DNA of 40,985 bases from Candidatus Heimdallarchaeota archaeon. Its GTDB lineage: Archaea > Asgardarchaeota > Heimdallarchaeia > Heimdallarchaeales > Heimdallarchaeaceae. A program made the translations under genes and the position numbers. How positions within the stretch are numbered: the stretch's first letter is position 1; the number at the start of each line of letters is the position of its first letter. The DNA lies in NCBI GenBank assembly GCA_016839945.1, contig JAEOTE010000096.1, positions 1 through 40,985 on the forward strand, read 5' to 3'. Below are positions 40,801 through 40,985 of the stretch, piece after piece. The notes beneath the pieces are model-generated. The model did no database searches. It was not told where the DNA came from and worked only from the letters and a program-made list of their open reading frames with translations.

Positions 40801-40985
40801 ATGTCGATGGTGAAACTATTGGATAGAGAAATACTCAAAGAAAAACAAAGAGAATTAAAAGAAAATGTCAGAGGAAAACCATATCTGAAAACTCTAGTGT
40901 CTAAGTTTCGATTTTTGATAGAAGTTCTAAAATTAGTTTTTGCAGATATTAAATCACATAGACCATTTCGTTCCAAGAAAACGCA
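40801..40985 (+). CDS. Unknown protein, 3' partial at the window edge
   Basis: The reading frame starts at the ATG (MSMVKLLDREILKEKQRELK) and is open to the last base, so only about 61 residues are visible. The segment is basic and helical (SKFRFLIEVLKLVFADIKSH). I do not recognise it. The well-placed TATATATA box upstream supports a real gene. Confidence 0.45.
   Translation, partial: MSMVKLLDREILKEKQRELKENVRGKPYLKTLVSKFRFLIEVLKLVFADIKSHRPFRSKKT

Noticed and set aside
1..40985. tRNA, rRNA, CRISPR arrays, IS elements or prophage genes
   Set aside because: No cloverleaf-like sequence, tandem spaced repeats, transposase or integrase motifs were seen in my reading. A dedicated tRNA and repeat scan would be needed to exclude short or unusual ones.

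Overview
The window is AT-rich (roughly one third G+C by eye) and gene-dense, with 46 protein genes called. It reads as archaeal. Many starts lie about 25-35 bases behind TATA boxes of the TTTAAATA/TTTATATA type. Several others have GGAGG- or AGGTG-type Shine-Dalgarno sites, and TTG or GTG starts are common. There is an Lrp-type regulator, a geranylgeranyl-reductase-family flavoprotein, and above all a eukaryote-like ubiquitin system (Ubl, E1, E2, JAMM isopeptidase and a RING-type protein). An Asgard archaeon, perhaps Heimdallarchaeia- or Lokiarchaeia-like, is the best guess. The lineage is inferred, because no rRNA or other phylogenetic marker gene is present. I saw no tRNA, CRISPR, IS element or integrase.

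Layout. 1-5.7 kb: an HD-domain protein cut by the left edge, a YdjM/DUF457-type membrane hydrolase, a 50-residue zinc-ribbon protein, an MscS-type channel, a CPBP (CAAX-like) membrane protease and a membrane acyltransferase-like protein. 5.7-13.3 kb: a DUF1295 membrane reductase-like protein, then a surface/sulfo-transfer block with two membrane-anchored arylsulfotransferase-like beta-propeller proteins flanking a PAPS-type sulfotransferase. 13.3-22.4 kb: an amino-acid and transport block with a second DUF457 hydrolase, an Lrp/AsnC regulator divergent from a PLP aminotransferase with palindromic candidate operators between them, a C_GCAxxG_C_C redox protein, a D-cysteine desulfhydrase/ACC-deaminase-like enzyme, an MFS transporter, a geranylgeranyl-reductase-like flavoprotein, a Cys-rich membrane protein and a GNAT enzyme. 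22.4-24.1 kb: small and membrane proteins of unknown role.

24.2-30.5 kb is the ubiquitin island: E2, JAMM/MPN+ isopeptidase, a six-pass membrane protein with a C-terminal RING-like zinc domain, a RING-less membrane protein of similar topology, an oppositely oriented very basic KIPKQ-repeat protein, an acidic-tailed Ubl ending in Ala-Gly instead of Gly-Gly, a UBA3-like E1 with its catalytic Cys and UFD domain, and a coiled-coil protein. Together these could make a complete conjugation/deconjugation cycle whose ligase step sits at the membrane.

30.5-36.5 kb: a GNAT-like protein, a zinc-ribbon protein, a PhoU-like/PiT phosphate-uptake pair, and a TIGR04076 protein followed by three tandem ATC-hydrolase-like paralogues. 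36.5 kb to the end: a TPR protein, a SAM methyltransferase, a cold-shock protein, an alpha/beta hydrolase and a gene cut by the right edge. Intergenic gaps are otherwise short; the longer ones are described as sites.
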